Assembly (NCBI GenBank): GCA_900074885.1
Contig: FJUW01000088.1
Location: 61,029-125,028 of the forward strand
Source: Rhynchosporium graminicola
Lineage: Eukaryota; Ascomycota; Leotiomycetes; Helotiales; Ploettnerulaceae
Direction of reading: 5' to 3'
Length of the DNA: 64,000 nucleotides
Shown: positions 48,244 through 60,608 of the stretch, piece by piece
How positions within the stretch are numbered: the stretch's first letter is position 1
How the letters are laid out: the number at the start of each line of letters is the position of its first letter
Made by a program: the position numbers and the translations under genes
The notes under the pieces: model-generated
Seen by the model: the letters and a program-made list of their open reading frames with translations, nothing else
Databases searched by the model: none
Told to the model about the DNA's origin: nothing

Positions 48244-49673
48244 ATGTCTTTCTCCAATTACGTCCTGAGCCTGCTTGCCTTGCCCGCGGTGCTGGCGCTT
48301 GGTACTCCGAAGTCATGCCCAAATCCAGTGTTAAGTTGTGGAACTACAAGTTCTTCTGATCTTTGCTGCTTCAATTCTCCCGGAGGTCAGGTATGCATTA
48401 GGGAAGCCTGCTTCTTCCCCTTCCCAATAACTCGAATAAATATAGGGATTTTCCTTATCATAACCCCGAGCTACGGTGATACACTGTTTGCTGACTCCCA
48501 ATACGCAGATGCTCCAAACACAATTTTGGGACACAAATCCAGCTACTGGGCCTTCAGACCATTGGACAGTTCATGGCCTATGGCCCGACCATTGTGATGG
48601 CACATTCGATGCAAACTGTGATTCTTCCAGGTATGTCGTGAAATAAGTTTATTCATGACTCAATTCTGACTCAGACCAAGGGCATATACGGGAGTCACCG
48701 CTGCCCTTCAAAGTTTTGGCAAGACGGAACTTCTTTCGTACATGCAAACTTACTGGAAAGACGAGAAGGGAGATGATGAGACTTTTTGGGAACATGAATG
48801 GGGCAAGCACGGTACCTGCATTAGTACACTTAAGCCAAGCTGCTACTCAGGCTATACGGCGAAGCAGGAACTTGTGGACTACTTCCAGAAAGCTGTCGAT
48901 CTTTTCAAGACACTTGACAGCTACGCAGTATGCTCTTCTCCTCTGCCTATTGGGAGATACTTACCCTTCACAGTTCCTCAAGAAAGCGAATATCGTTCCA
49001 TCCACCACGGCAACCTACACTTCGTCCGCTATCAATGCAGCACTGAAGGCAGGACATGGTTATGATGTAACCATCCAATGCGCATCTGGTGCTTTAAACG
49101 AGATTTGGTACTCCTACGATGTGCGCGGTTCAGTTCAAACCGGTGAATTCGTTGCTGCAACCCCTGTAGGCCAGAGCGGAGATTGTCCATCAACAGGCAT
49201 CAAGTATCTACCAAAAGGAGGATCTGCTACCCCAACCACCACGGGATCTGGCTCGAGTCCAACAGGAGGATCGTTCTCTGGAAATGGATATTTGAATGCC
49301 GTCACCAGCGGAGCTGCAAAGGGATGCATCATCAGTGCTGGAACTTGGTACGCAAGTGGAACGTGTGCTACCATCACAGCGACACCTTCGGGATCTGGCT
49401 TCACTTTGAAGTCTTCTAAGGGCAATTGCGGGATCGTATCTTCATCTTTGACTTGTGCTTCTGGTGTTACTGCGACTGTGTTTACTGTAAGTCATGCCTG
49501 CTAAATTTGATTTGGGTTATGTGCTGATTAAGAAATAGTCAAGTGGAGGTAAAATGGCATACAACGGAGCCACAACCTTCTATGCTGCCGCTGTACCATC
49601 TGGGTCTGCCCAACAAACAGTCTTCACCACGTCAAAGGCTGTGAGCGTGAGTTTCCAGTGGGCAAGCTCATAG
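48244..49673 (+). CDS. secreted ribonuclease T2 with C-terminal extension
   Basis: Five exons (48244-48390, 48509-48630, 48681-48927, 48974-49486, 49539-49673) give 387 residues. RNase T2 enzymes cleave RNA to 2',3'-cyclic phosphates, usually outside the cell or in vacuoles. A signal peptide is evident (MSFSNYVLSLLALPAVLALG). Active-site motif CAS I is VHGLWPDHCDG (His71) and CAS II is FWEHEWGKHGTC (His128, His133); all are intact, and the family cysteines are present. After the catalytic domain comes a Thr/Gly/Ser linker (about 262-285). A fungal C-terminal module follows, with GCIISAGTWYASGTCATITA and a repeat of paired Cys residues. This module is often seen in fungal RNase T2 and may bind the cell wall. 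All four introns are GT-AG with phase agreement. Confidence 0.93.
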
Positions 49674-52297
49674 ACGCTTCCTCGAAGATAGACTCTTCCA
49701 GAGAACTCGGTTGAAAAAGTTGGAGAAAATGAGCTCGAGTGAATTGAACTACATTGGCTGGGGCTATCCAGACAGGAAATTATTTTATGTCTACATGACA
49801 TGATATTCAATTTTCGTTGAATGTAATGCAAGTGATGTCAAAATAAAACCATCCTTATATTTCACTGAATTACCACTGAATGGCAATAGAGATGACGAAC
49901 AGACCGGTAGATACTAATGCTCCAGATAGATTCACTAGCTATGATATAGTCCCATTGTGGAATCCGGGTAATAGGCTAGTCGGCTATGGCATGGAGTCGC
50001 ACCACGTTATATTGAAACTCCCTAGACCCCCTCCCCTACCAGAAATATTCTACCCGTAAGAGGCACGTTTCCTGACCATTTTTAGTCTCGTCCATAACTA
50101 GGAGTTCCTCTTTGGGCACTTAATTGACGGTTAGTACTCGCACTAACTACCATCCGATTAATTAGCCTAGCCTGGACACTTTCGGATTATTCAAAGAATA
50201 CCTCCCCAACAACTTCAGATCTTCACACCACGAAGGAAGCAGTTAAAACATAAGAATCAAAAGAGGAATTGGCTTTAGATTCTTCAACAACAAATCGGCA
50301 ATGTAGTCAAGACCTCTCAGCCTCGACCTTGCTCCTATCACGAGCATCGCAAGACCACGCACACCTTTCACTCGCCTCCACATTCCTCGACTCCGGATAT
50401 ACACTCAATCTCGCCGATCTCTCCTTCCACAGATTCCTCATTCCCAATATCCGAACCCTGGAATTATCTACCTGCCTTGTATCCAGTCTCGAAACCTTAA
50501 TAGCTTCAGCTCAAGCAATCAAGAGGTCGCGACTTGCAGTAGACAAGGAAAACGTATTTCCTATGGAAAACTCGATGTAAAAGGAGAAGCGAAGACGAGA
50601 TTGAAAAGGTTTCGGGATGCGTGGTATAGAGGGTGGTGGGATCTAAACTTATTGTTACTTGCTATTTTCTGGATGTGTTGGCAGAAGAGACGGAATTTGA
50701 AAAAGAATAAGCAGGAAGGTGAGGCATGTACTGATGATGTAGATTGAGCTTTGCCTGTCAGCTATCAGGTCCTGTCTATGTCGGAAAAGTCGTTCATGAC
50801 ATTCTATCTCTTGCTTCTGTGACGATAAACAGCAGCCCTTGGATACTATCGGGAAATGGGGAGGGATGGAAGCATTGCACATGCAAGTATTTTGAAAGCT
50901 ATGAAATTGGTGGACGACATAAATTGGACGAAAGTAAATAGTTAGTTAAGGGGTGTTCTGATCACCACTGCATATCAAAACCGCCATATTTCCTGCCATA
51001 TACAACGTCGATAACGTTACAGTATCGGTGCAGTCAGCAGACAATTTACTACGTACCCCTCGATGGCAATGGATCTCCTCAGATTCCGGCAAAACCACGA
51101 ATCCCAACTCCAGAGATCAAGAGGGATTCTCGTCTCTAGCACAATGACTTTATTATTTACGCATCATCCAGAGGTCACTGTCCTCTCGATGCCGAGCTTC
51201 CCACCATGCTTTACAAAGCATCGAAATACATTCAACTTTATGAACGGGGGCAGTCTGATTCTTCCATACTGCTTGCATAGACAAACACTTGGAGCAGCGC
51301 TACACTCACCCATCCTTCATTCGCATTTCAGGAAGTACTTCGCAACGAGAAACCTCGACTACTTTGTGGTCTGTTATGTCTCAGCAATCATTGAATACAT
51401 CAGTGGAAGGGATAAACTGCTCGCTGAAATCTATACAGTCAAACCGGCTAGCCGGTATCGATGGAGACCAGGAAGAATCATTAATCGGCTTCTCGGAAGA
51501 TGACTTGCAAAGTTTGAAATGCTCCTAGGGAAAAACGCGCGGGACTTCAAGAAGATGACTGTGCGATATATGATGGTGCTGGTCTGTGAACAGTGATGGG
51601 CAGAGGGGAAAGGAAAAATGGCAAAAATCCTGAAGGTGGAAAGGTAAGAATGTGGAGAGAAAGGAGGATGTGCCAAAGGAACGGGATGGTTGGAAACAAG
51701 ATGGAAATAAAGGAGATAGAGAGAGAAAAAGAAATATGTACATCATGTCACGGCCAGGAGTTGAGGAGGTTTCATGCTTCAGCTGTTAGTCATTTCGTCT
51801 ATATGTACTGCGTAGCTAGACGGGGCCGCTGTGCAGTCTATGAGATACGAAAGATACGACATGGGACATATGATGAAATTCAACGAAAGTAAAAAGGCAG
51901 CCTACTTTGCCAGCGACAGGGTCCGCATCCATTGGGCTCATGGAGCGAGGTCTTGCTTAGCACGAAGAGGCGTATGGAGCGGGTAAAAGGTTTTGAAAGC
52001 CCATGAAATTGGAAGAATCACTGTCCAGCATACTCGCGTGATCTGAGAACATCACGGACAAACGGATCTTTCTCTTTCATCTACTTACCTAGAATAGAGC
52101 CCGAAAGGTCGCAAGGCATCTAGGTAGATACTGGCAGGCAGCGGTAGGTAAGCAGGCTTCGGAGTGAATTGGCACTTTACGCGACGAACGCCAAGAGTCC
52201 AACGCGTCTTCCAAAACCATCTAGAGTCAACATCTAACTGAACTTCTTTTTACACACAGATCCATCACCACCAGAACATCGCCAAGCACCTTCCAAG
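49674..52297. other. gene-poor region holding one doubtful gene
   Basis: Between RNase T2 and the DnaJ gene. Apart from the possible gene at 50269-50748, only short frames without domains occur, including one at 51063-51503 that has no supporting features. Confidence 0.5.
50269..50748 (+). pseudogene. possible small membrane protein gene with a frame break
   Basis: Two protein-like segments lie in adjacent frames. The first, about 50310-50540, encodes helical sequence such as FLDSGYTLNLADLSFHRFLI and LELSTCLVSSLETLIASAQ. The second, about 50560-50748, encodes KTRLKRFRDAWYRGWWDLN followed by a hydrophobic span (LLLLAIFWMCW), a basic stop-transfer run, and an acidic tail ending TDDVD. They are offset by one base with no credible intron between them, and the first has no in-frame ATG. 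Either an unseen intron or start exists, or the gene is broken. Family unknown. Confidence 0.3.
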
Positions 52298-53368
52298 ATG
52301 CCGCGCAAATCTAAGAACGAAGACTTGCAAGAGGACAGCGAGGAAGAAGAAGAAGAAGAAGAAGAAGAAGAAGAAGAAGAGCTCGAGCGGCCTGATGATA
52401 AGCCTCCTACGATAGAGCCATATACCGTCCTGGGCATCGAGAAAAGCGCGACTGCCGACGAGATCAGATCTGCATACCGCAAGGCTGCATTGAAGCATCA
52501 TCCAGGTACGCGCAACAACGGAGATGCATCTCATTCATACCACTAGCCTTTACTGATTCGCCCGGCAGACAAAGCAGCACCTCACCTAAAAGATGAAGCC
52601 CATACCAAATTCCAAGAAATCGCCTTTGCGTACGCCGTCCTCTCTGATCCCATCCGCAGGAAGCGCTACGATAAAACGGGATCTACGTCCGAGTCGGTGG
52701 GAGTCGATGGGGATTTCAGCTGGACGGAGTTTTACTCTGAGCAATACCGCGATGTGGTCACCGAGGATGCGATCGACCGTTTCGCGGCTTCGTACAAGAA
52801 CTCGGATGAGGAAAGGGATGATGTTGTTAAAGCTTATGAGAAATGGAAAGGGAATTGGGGCGGTATTTACGGGTCTGTTATGCTGAGTAAACCTTCGGAG
52901 GACGAGGAGCGGTTTAGAGGGTATATTGATGCGGCGATCGAAAGTGGTGATGTGGAGAGCTATAAGGTTTATGCCGAGGAGACGGAGAGGGCAAAGCAGA
53001 AGAGATTGAAGAGAGTGCGGAAGGAGGAGGAGCAGGAGGCTGAGGAGGCGGAGGTGGAGTCCAAGAAGTTGCAGGGAAAGAAGAAGGCGAAGAAGGATGA
53101 TGGGCTGGCAGATTTGGCGGCCCTGATTCAGAAAAGACAGAGTAGTGCTGGGACCTCGTTTCTGGATAATTTGGAGAAGAAGGCTAGGGCGCAGGACAAG
53201 GAGAACAGGGAGAAGGGGCAGAGGGGGAAGAAGGCTAAGAAGAGAGTTCAGGATGAGGATCAAGATGGGGATGAGCCGTCTGAAGAAGCATTTCAGGCTG
53301 CGGCGAAGAAGTTGAAGACTGGAAATGGAGGGATTGAGGGGCGGAAAAGTAAGCGCGCGAAGCGTTGA
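52298..53368 (+). CDS. DnaJ (Hsp40) protein, DNAJC9 type
   Basis: Two exons, 52298-52505 and 52569-53368, give 335 residues. The intron of 63 nt splits the codon for Asp of the catalytic HPD motif (His68, Pro69, Asp70), which activates Hsp70 ATPase. A pure glutamate run of about 15 residues precedes the J domain (about 40-105; YTVLGIEKSATADEIRSAYR, then KFQEIAFAYAVLSDPIRRKR). After it comes the DNAJC9-type middle region (WTEFYSEQYRDVVTEDAI, SYKNSDEERDDVVKAYEKW). The Lys/Glu-rich C-terminus (KKAKKRVQDEDQDGDE, KSKRAKR) suggests a nuclear location. The vertebrate relative works as a histone H3-H4 co-chaperone; the same role here is inference. Confidence 0.9.
52341..52382 (+). repeat. GAA trinucleotide microsatellite coding poly-Glu
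   Basis: About fourteen GAA-type codons in a row inside the first exon of the DnaJ gene. The tract length probably varies between strains without breaking the frame. Confidence 0.9.
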
Positions 53369-53797
53369 TTGATACTTTTGGCCTTGCTTATGGAGTCTGG
53401 GTCTTACTGGGGCGTTATCAGTGTATAGGATAGCTGAATGAGTATTGCATTTCACATCTGGATCTTTCAGAATGAATTCATCATGGATATGCTGTAGTAG
53501 GCTGTAATAGTCTGAGAGTACAGGCAGGTATAGATTCGTATGCACCCACCGAACGGACTAGAAGCCAGTAGTCTCCTTTGACTACTATCAAAAGTCTTGA
53601 AGCATCCTCGTATACCACTTCCGATGTCAACAATCCCGGGACATCCAGGAATAAGTTCACGTGACCTCGAGTTTACCAGTTCGCGCGTTGGTTCTCAACG
53701 CGTCACCTTGACAACATCAACCATATCTTGCTGCCTACATCTATAACCAGCCTCTTCGCCAGCTGCGCAGTATCCACGAACCGATATCCAATATTCC
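53369..53797. other. spacer between DnaJ and STN1 genes
   Basis: Holds the DnaJ 3' end and the STN1 promoter. No other feature seen. Confidence 0.5.
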
Positions 53798-54823
53798 ATG
53801 ACATCCGTTCCAAACAATATCTACCCCGATTACTGCCACCGCCTCTCGCCGACGATCGGAAAATGGTGTCCGCTGCAGGCAACCGATGTGCATCGGCTGA
53901 AGACCGTGGGGGTGTTCTCAGATGGTATGATCTCTCTCGATGCCTCCCTTCTGTCCTCCAGCATAGGGAACTAGATTGTATACTAACATTATTCCCAAAC
54001 AGAGCGGGCATTATACCACCTCGATAACCACCCAGTGAAATGGGTGCGCATCACAGGCGTCGTTGTCGCAGTCGATGAGTTCAGAGGCAAGAGAGTCTTC
54101 ACTGTCGATGATAGTAGTGGTATGTGTATCGAGTGTTCCGCTATCACGCCTCCGCCTCCGCCTGTCCCTGATAAGACGACTCTGCCGGCGCACTTGAACC
54201 AGATTGCATCCATTATGCACGTCCAGATCACAACCAAAAAGACCACGGACAATGAGACAAAGCAAGATGCGAAAATAGAGGGGAAAGATAAAGCAAAGGT
54301 TGTGCCTTCGGTAGCAAGTCCCATCGTTCCGTGGGAAGAAGTTGATGTTGGGACAGTGGTGAAGGTTAAGGGCCGAGTGAATAATTATTGGGATACGATA
54401 CAGGTGGAGGTTATTAAGATTGAGGTGTTGAGATGTACGGATCAGGAGGTTAGGTGTTGGAACGAGGTGGCGGCTTTCAAGAAGGAGGTCTTGAGTGGAC
54501 CGTGGGTTGTTAGTGAGGAGGAGGAAGAGAGGTGTAGGAAGATGAGGGAGAGGGAGTTAAGGCACGCCAGGAAAGGGAGGACAGGGAAAGATGGGAGATT
54601 GGTGCGTAAGGGAGGGGAAATTAATTCTGTTGCTGATGCAGAGGGAAGGAGGAGGAGGAGGAGAGATGCTGAAGAGAGGGAGATGGAGAAGAAGGAGGAA
54701 GATGGCAATAGGAGGAATGTGATAGAGCAGGAGGGGATTAAGGCCCTGGCGAAAGCGAAGAGGTATCCTTCGATGGCTACGATCAAGGCTGCGAAAGGCA
54801 AATATGACGCATTGGGGATTTGA
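53798..54823 (+). CDS. stn1: telomere-capping protein Stn1 (CST complex)
   Basis: Two exons, 53798-53924 and 54003-54823, give 315 residues. Stn1 partners Ten1 (and Cdc13/Ctc1) on single-stranded telomeric DNA and helps fill in the C-strand. The start MTSVPNNIYPDYCHRLSPTI with KWCPLQATDVHRLK matches fungal Stn1. The intron junction gives FSDERALYHLDNHPVKWVRI, followed by the OB fold: ITGVVVAVDEFRGKRVFTVD, DSSGMCIEC, VDVGTVVKVKGRVNNYWDTI and QVEVIKIEVLRC. An insertion of about 45 mostly charged residues sits inside the OB fold. The C-terminal third is a highly charged helix (RRRRRRDAEEREMEKKEED) rather than winged-helix domains, as usual for short fungal Stn1. The intron is GT-AG, phase 1. Confidence 0.88.
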
Positions 54824-55964
54824 AATCTGCCATAGCGGAAATTCTGAGAATCATTTACGACTACACGACTTCACGAATTACGATCCTGGATTGAGACATT
54901 TGCTTTGAGCTTGTTCAGGCAAGGAACTACCAGGTACTGCTCTGAGAGTCCTCGGAATCACCAGCCGAATCTACCTATTGGTCTTTGCTCATCCTGCGGA
55001 GTTTTTTTTACCAATTCTGCAATTCTGGCTGCTAGTCATGGATGTGGGAGGCGGCATGGGTTTTCAGGAATTGGGGAAGCAGAGTTGATACCTCGTTGGT
55101 GACATCCTCCGCGCTCTCGTTCGTGTACCTGTCAAGCTCAAGTTGAGGCATTAGAGAGTATCTTTCTGGAAGTTGGTCGGGGCTTCTCATCGATATAGGT
55201 TCACAAACACCAACTACCCATCAACACAAGCTCTCTACACCTCCTACGTCTTGGGCATCACATCTCCACAACCTTCCGGCACAAAATCAAATGCTTTGCA
55301 CCTCGGAAATACAGTGCTGGGGACATTTTTCACGATGCTCTTTCGTCCTGTGCATTATGGTTTAGAGGTCCTTCCCTACCCTGCCTTAGTCGCTGAAGCT
55401 GCTGCAGCCAAGCGTGGCTGTGCCAAAGAAGCGGGGTGATACGTCAGTGGTGCCAGCGAAATATGGTCATAGCTTCTCGGGGAGGTCAGAAGAGAGCAAG
55501 CAGAGTAGCGATCTCTGCGGAGGTTGAAGGGTTGACTTTGACAAGGTGTTTTGTGATTTGGATATCTGAGATGCTCAAGATGCGTTCGTTCGCTTGTTAA
55601 CATCGCAGGAAGGAAGATATGTGGATGCGAGAAGGAGTACTTAAATTGTACTTCCAGAAGTAGACACGAAAGAAAGAGAGCTGGGTATACTGCGTTGCAC
55701 AAGACAAGCTCATCCCTGGTATGCATGTCTCACAGCCAAATGCAGGTGGTACAGCGGCTTGTTAGTAAGCGTCGCGTAGGTTAGGTATGGAGTACCAGTA
55801 CATGCGTAGTAGGTAGTGTACGTGTGTGTAGTGTAGAGGATGAATCAGACGTCGTCGGACGGGAAGAAAATTCCACACAGTTTTTCAGGGCTAGAAGCGG
55901 AAAATCAGGGTTCTTACATTGTTGACGGCATACAGTGTGAATCCTGCCTGCCAGACCCTGCTGA

Positions 55965-55993
55965 GTAGTGTAGTGTAGTGTAGTGTAGTGTAG
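55965..55993. repeat. GTAGT pentanucleotide microsatellite
   Basis: About five to six GTAGT-type units in tandem. Confidence 0.85.
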
Positions 55994-56253
55994 CTGAAAT
56001 TCAACTTCTTTTTAAATCTCTTCGCCGTCCGTCTCCTTGCTATATATCGGTTTCTGTCTGTGAAGTAACGACCTGTTCGAGATCAAGAGTGCTTGTCAAG
56101 TCTTGATTTCTTGGTTATCAAACAAAGCCTTCCTCTTTTGTACCCTCCCCGATTCATATTCGCACGTCTCCTGATTTTGACAAGTTAACGCCCGCCGCCA
56201 AGTTCACGTCACGTCAAATCCAAGTCCGTCCAGAGCCCCGTCACGCTTGCTGT

Positions 56254-56290
56254 CAGGTTCAGGTTCAGGTTCAGGTTCAGGTTCAGGTTC
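56254..56290. repeat. CAGGTT hexanucleotide repeat
   Basis: Six perfect tandem copies. The minus strand reads as an artificial Glu-Pro repeat, but there is no gene around it. Confidence 0.9.
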
Positions 56291-57287
56291 CGACTCCGAC
56301 ACTACAACCAAATAAACATCATCAACATCTATTGATCTTGCTGCACCGTCGTACCAACTTGATCTTGTGCGCCTTTCGGCTCCCTGCTTCTTCGGCTGCT
56401 TCTTCTTCTCTTCGGATCGATCACCTGCACGCACGACTACCGAGTCAGTCCTCTTTTGCAATAGGCTCTTTCTTGGCTTGGTGTGATCACCCCGAAGTCT
56501 CTCGGTACGGTGCGGAACGTTCGTAGGTAGGCTAAATACCTGAGGTACCTTCCATGCTCTCCACGCTCTCCACGCTCTCCACTACTTAGAATCGAAGGGG
56601 GCTGAGCAGAAGCTCACACTGTGCACATTACAGCACATCTACTGTAGCAATCTCTCTCTCTCACCACGACAACGATAAACGCCCAACCAAGAACAACAAT
56701 TCATCCGCCTCACAACCAAAGCTTGCCCAGACTGCCAAGATGGTGTGTAAGTTACTCCCCTTTTCCTTGTCTGGTCCCCTATATTGCCCAATCACTCCCA
56801 ACCTTCGGCACATACAAGTATTTTGAATGCCCTTGGCAACTTTAATTACCTTGTCTGCCACAAACAACATGGGGGCAGGGTAGAGGCGAGCTATGTTCCC
56901 TGTTGCTCTCTCTAACATTTCTTCGACTCATGCTCTTTGATACAACACGCTGCCCATCCCCTGCTTCATCTTGCTACACTATCCCTCACCAAGACAAGTG
57001 GTACATCTCCAGTGCAGACAGATCTACGCTCGAGCTTGACGCCGACGACACCATCCTGAACATCGAGCCTTCCTATTATTGCAACATTCCTTAAGTCATC
57101 TCTCAACCGGAAAGCAAGATCCATGACCAGCACCGCCCATCGGCCAAGACATAACGCAGAAACTCTTTTCTAGAAAGACAGATTCTTGGGCTGACTTCGA
57201 ACCTTGCGTTTCAATGATATAGCAGGAACCGAATTCCGCAAACAGCTCCAGCGCGCAAAGGGTGGACATTGCAAACACGACGCCGAT

Positions 57288-58869
57288 ATGACGAATCAAA
57301 GGAACGGAAATGCGACGGAAAACACTGGGTTGATGAGCGGGCGGGACAATGGTGATCGCAGGAAGAGTTCCATGACACGCTTCTTCGAGTTCTTCGCGAG
57401 CAAGAACCATACGGCGGGATTGGAGAGTGAAAACAAGTTCGTGAGGATTCCTGCACAAGTCGTGCAAGCTACTAAAGTGACATTGTACAGCAACTATGTT
57501 AATATCCTCTTGGTCTTCGTACCGGTCGGTATAGTTGCTGGCGCAATGGGCTGGGATCCCACGGTTGTTTTCATTCTCAATTTCTTTGCCATCGTTCCCC
57601 TCGCTGCCGTCCTTTCGTTTGCGACTGAAGAGATCTCCATGAAGCTCGGTCAGACAATGGGTGGTCTTTTGAATGCGACTTTTGGAAATGCTGTTGAGCT
57701 GATTGTATGTTTGGTCCGATTACACATCTGCGCTGTGCTAACCGAACATAGGTCAGTATCGTGGCCCTGAAAGATGGTCAGATTCGTATTGTTCAATCTA
57801 GTATGCTGGGAAGTATCCTCTCCAATATGCTCCTTGTACTTGGATGCTGCTTCTTAGCAGGTGGCATTCACAATACTAGGACTGGAACAGCACAAGGTAT
57901 CGAACAAGACTTTAACTCGACCGTGGCATCAACAATGTCTTCTCTGATGACAGTCGCCGCAGCCTCCCTGATCATTCCTGCTACAGTAAGTTACTCCAAA
58001 CGAATCGCCGTCAAATTCTCTAACCTTTTGGAAGTTGTATGCTGCAATGGCAGGCTCAAAGGAAAGCGCCGAACAGAACATCATTATCCTATCCCACGGA
58101 ACTGCCATTATCCTCCTGATCCTCTACGTCCTGTACCTTTTCTTCCAACTGCGAACACACGCCACTCTTTTCGACGCTGAGGCCCCAGCAGATGAGGAAG
58201 AGGAAGAAGAGCCACAATTGAGCCCTTGGGCTGCTGGTGGTGTACTATTGGTCGTGACAATCGCAGTAGCAGTATGCGCCGAGTACCTCGTTGGATCGAT
58301 CGATTCTCTTGTTGCGACCGCACACATCTCCAAGACATTCATCGGTCTCATCCTTCTCCCAATTGTTGGAAATGCTGCCGAGCATGTCACAGCTATTGTG
58401 GTCGCCTTGAAGGACAAGATGGATTTGGCCATGGGAGTTGCAATTGGTAGTTCCATGCAAATTGCGCTTCTAGTTACTCCGGCCTTGGTTCTTCTTGGTT
58501 GGGCTATCGGGCAGCCCATGACTTTGCACTTTGAGACCTTCGAGACTGTAGTTTTCTTCTTGAGTGTCTTGGTAGTGACATATGTCATTCAAGGTATGTG
58601 TTTCTTCCTGAAATATCTCCAGATCTGAGATCAGCGACGAGCTTGTTTTGATCTCGAGAGAAATACACTTACTAACAAGTTTCAAAGACGGCAAATCAAA
58701 CTACCTGGAGGGCGCGATGCTCCTTGGGCTCTATATCATAATCGCTCTTGCGTTCTTGGTATACCCCGACGATGCCACTGGTAACAACCCTAATGCAGGC
58801 GAGCCTGGAGACAAGGCCAATCTCGTAGCCCGATCATTCTGGGCCGCAGCCGGCGCAGCCGGCTTCTAA
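57288..58869 (+). CDS. Ca2+/H+ exchanger of the CAX family (VCX1-like)
   Basis: Four exons (57288-57704, 57752-57985, 58035-58593, 58688-58869) give 463 residues, all phases agreeing. CAX proteins use the vacuolar proton gradient to load Ca2+ into the vacuole. The two alpha-repeat motifs are intact: [18 protein letters not shown] (GNAVE at about 133-137) and [17 protein letters not shown] (GNAAE at 329-333). About eleven hydrophobic spans are visible, with the acidic loop [13 protein letters not shown] between the two halves. The N-terminus ([14 protein letters not shown]) is polar and Arg/Ser-rich before the first span, the kind that autoinhibits some CAX proteins. The ATG at 57288 begins the conserved part, but the frame is open upstream to about 57204, and an earlier spliced start near 56740 is possible. 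Confidence 0.92.
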
Positions 58870-60608
58870 GCCAGCAAAATGATTAATTTTGAATGTGTTC
58901 GGAGGCCGAATTCGGAGAAACGCGTTTCACCTGATTTGCTCGTAATGAGCTCTCGAGTACCCAGGAGTGAATAGATACTTTATTTCGCTGTACATACAGG
59001 AGAAGAAAGTAGGCAGGACAGGCTGTGGATTCATTGTTTCCTAGTCGGGTCTTGGTCCAACCCAATCGGTGCTGAGATACTGGATTGGAGAAAACCGTGA
59101 ATGAGTGGAATATTGTATTACTAGGAACATTTATGGAATCGGGGTGTGTTTTGTGTCTTTTTTTTTTGTTTTGAGCGACTTTCTCTTTTGTGCATTTCTC
59201 TTCGTCAATAAGTCAGTGCGAGGCATCCAGTGGCAACGGGAATTGAAAGAGAGCAATGGAATCAGGTGCTCAACCGAATTATCATTCGATCTTCTTCAAG
59301 GTGCTGTGATACTTGAGTTCGGGTTGTGGTGATAGTAACAGTTTAAAATGCAATGGCAAAAGTTCAATTCCAGATACGGATACTGTATGCTAAGGCAACA
59401 ATATCACGCTTTTCAGCATGAGAACCAGGGGAGAAGCAGAAGTTGAAGAGGTGCTAGATATCAGACAAAGCGTTGTTCATCTTGACGTCGTATGACTTAC
59501 TACTTTCCTACACTGCGCTTTCTCTCGCTCACTTCGTCTTGTCTTTACGGTTTGCTTCTCGATTAGTTGAGAGGCTCTTAGGTTGAAGGAGAGATCCAGA
59601 ACGTTAATTATTTGTTGTGTCCGTAAGGACAATCAGGGATCTGTGTATGTAAGGCGCCCTGATGCTTTGGTATCTGTTTTTATGAGGAAATGTAGACTCA
59701 TTTCACTTTCTTCACGAGACCTGAATGCATATTATCAATCCCCTCTATTCGTTCGTCAACTGCTCGTCAAGCTGCTTGGATTCCGATAGATACCCTTTGA
59801 AGCGAAGCGATGACCCTTTACTTTATTGTCTTTCTTCCATTCAGGAGTATCCGACCACAATAAACCGGCTGATTTAGTATCGACAGGCATAGATAGATAG
59901 ATCCCGCTGCTGCCTTACATACATGTATGTCCATTCCGTAAACGAATGCTAATGCTGCCTGCTTTTCACGAACTCGAGGTAAGGAAGGACTGATGAGGAG
60001 TTATGTGAGGTAGAGCAAGGACTAGGTAGGTGGGTAGCTAACCGCTACAAAGGCGCAAAATGCCTGTTTGACAATCCGTTGAATGAGGGTGCTAGCTTGC
60101 ATGTAATCTACTCTGGCAATTTCCTAGGATTGGAAGAGGCTGTTGTGTGTAAAGTCAGATGTTTGTTTGTTTGTTTGTTTGTTTGTTTACTTGGTCGCTT
60201 GAGCCAGGGAGGGAACAGAGCGAGAGAAAGCGAGGAGTGTTTATTGCACACGGTAGAACCAAGCCTCTGAAGCGGGGCCAGCATCCTGGTGTGAATCTTT
60301 ACTGAAGATTTTGGACAATTTCGTGATTGAGATCCTACTTGTGCGAAATTAGACTGCCTAGGACCTAGGTCGGTCAGGCAGGTAGGCATCAAACAAAGCA
60401 TGGCAGAGGCGGTGGTCGCCTCAACAGCTCCACTTATCACCCCTCCACACACACACACACCGCCGGTGTTGGAACAAGGAGAAGAAGAAAAAATACCCCG
60501 CACGTCCCCACTATATCCGACACCCTAAGCTCTACGGCACTCGAAATTGGATTTTATTATATATTTAACTAACAGCCTACTGGTCATCCAATCAGCAGCA
60601 TTCAAGTG
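58870..60608. other. gene-free stretch
   Basis: 3' flank of the exchanger gene followed by short frames. A TTTG microsatellite lies at 60161-60188. No protein gene supported. Confidence 0.55.
60161..60188. repeat. TTTG tetranucleotide microsatellite
   Basis: About seven tandem TTTG units. Confidence 0.9.

Larger units (their letters stand above)
54824..57287. other. intergenic region with tandem repeats and a possible leader intron
   Basis: No protein gene supported. Contains repeats at 55965-55993 (GTAGT units), 56254-56290 (CAGGTT units) and 56556-56582 (CTCTCCACG units). At 56740 an ATGGTGT is followed by a good GTAAGT donor, perhaps a first exon or a leader intron of the downstream exchanger gene. 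Confidence 0.5.

Noticed and set aside
51063..51503. Plus-strand 146-codon open frame as a gene
   Set aside because: Mixed composition without domain, signal or splice support; likely chance.
54905..55439. Short plus-strand frames after STN1 as genes
   Set aside because: No recognisable features and unlikely composition; probably untranslated or intergenic sequence.
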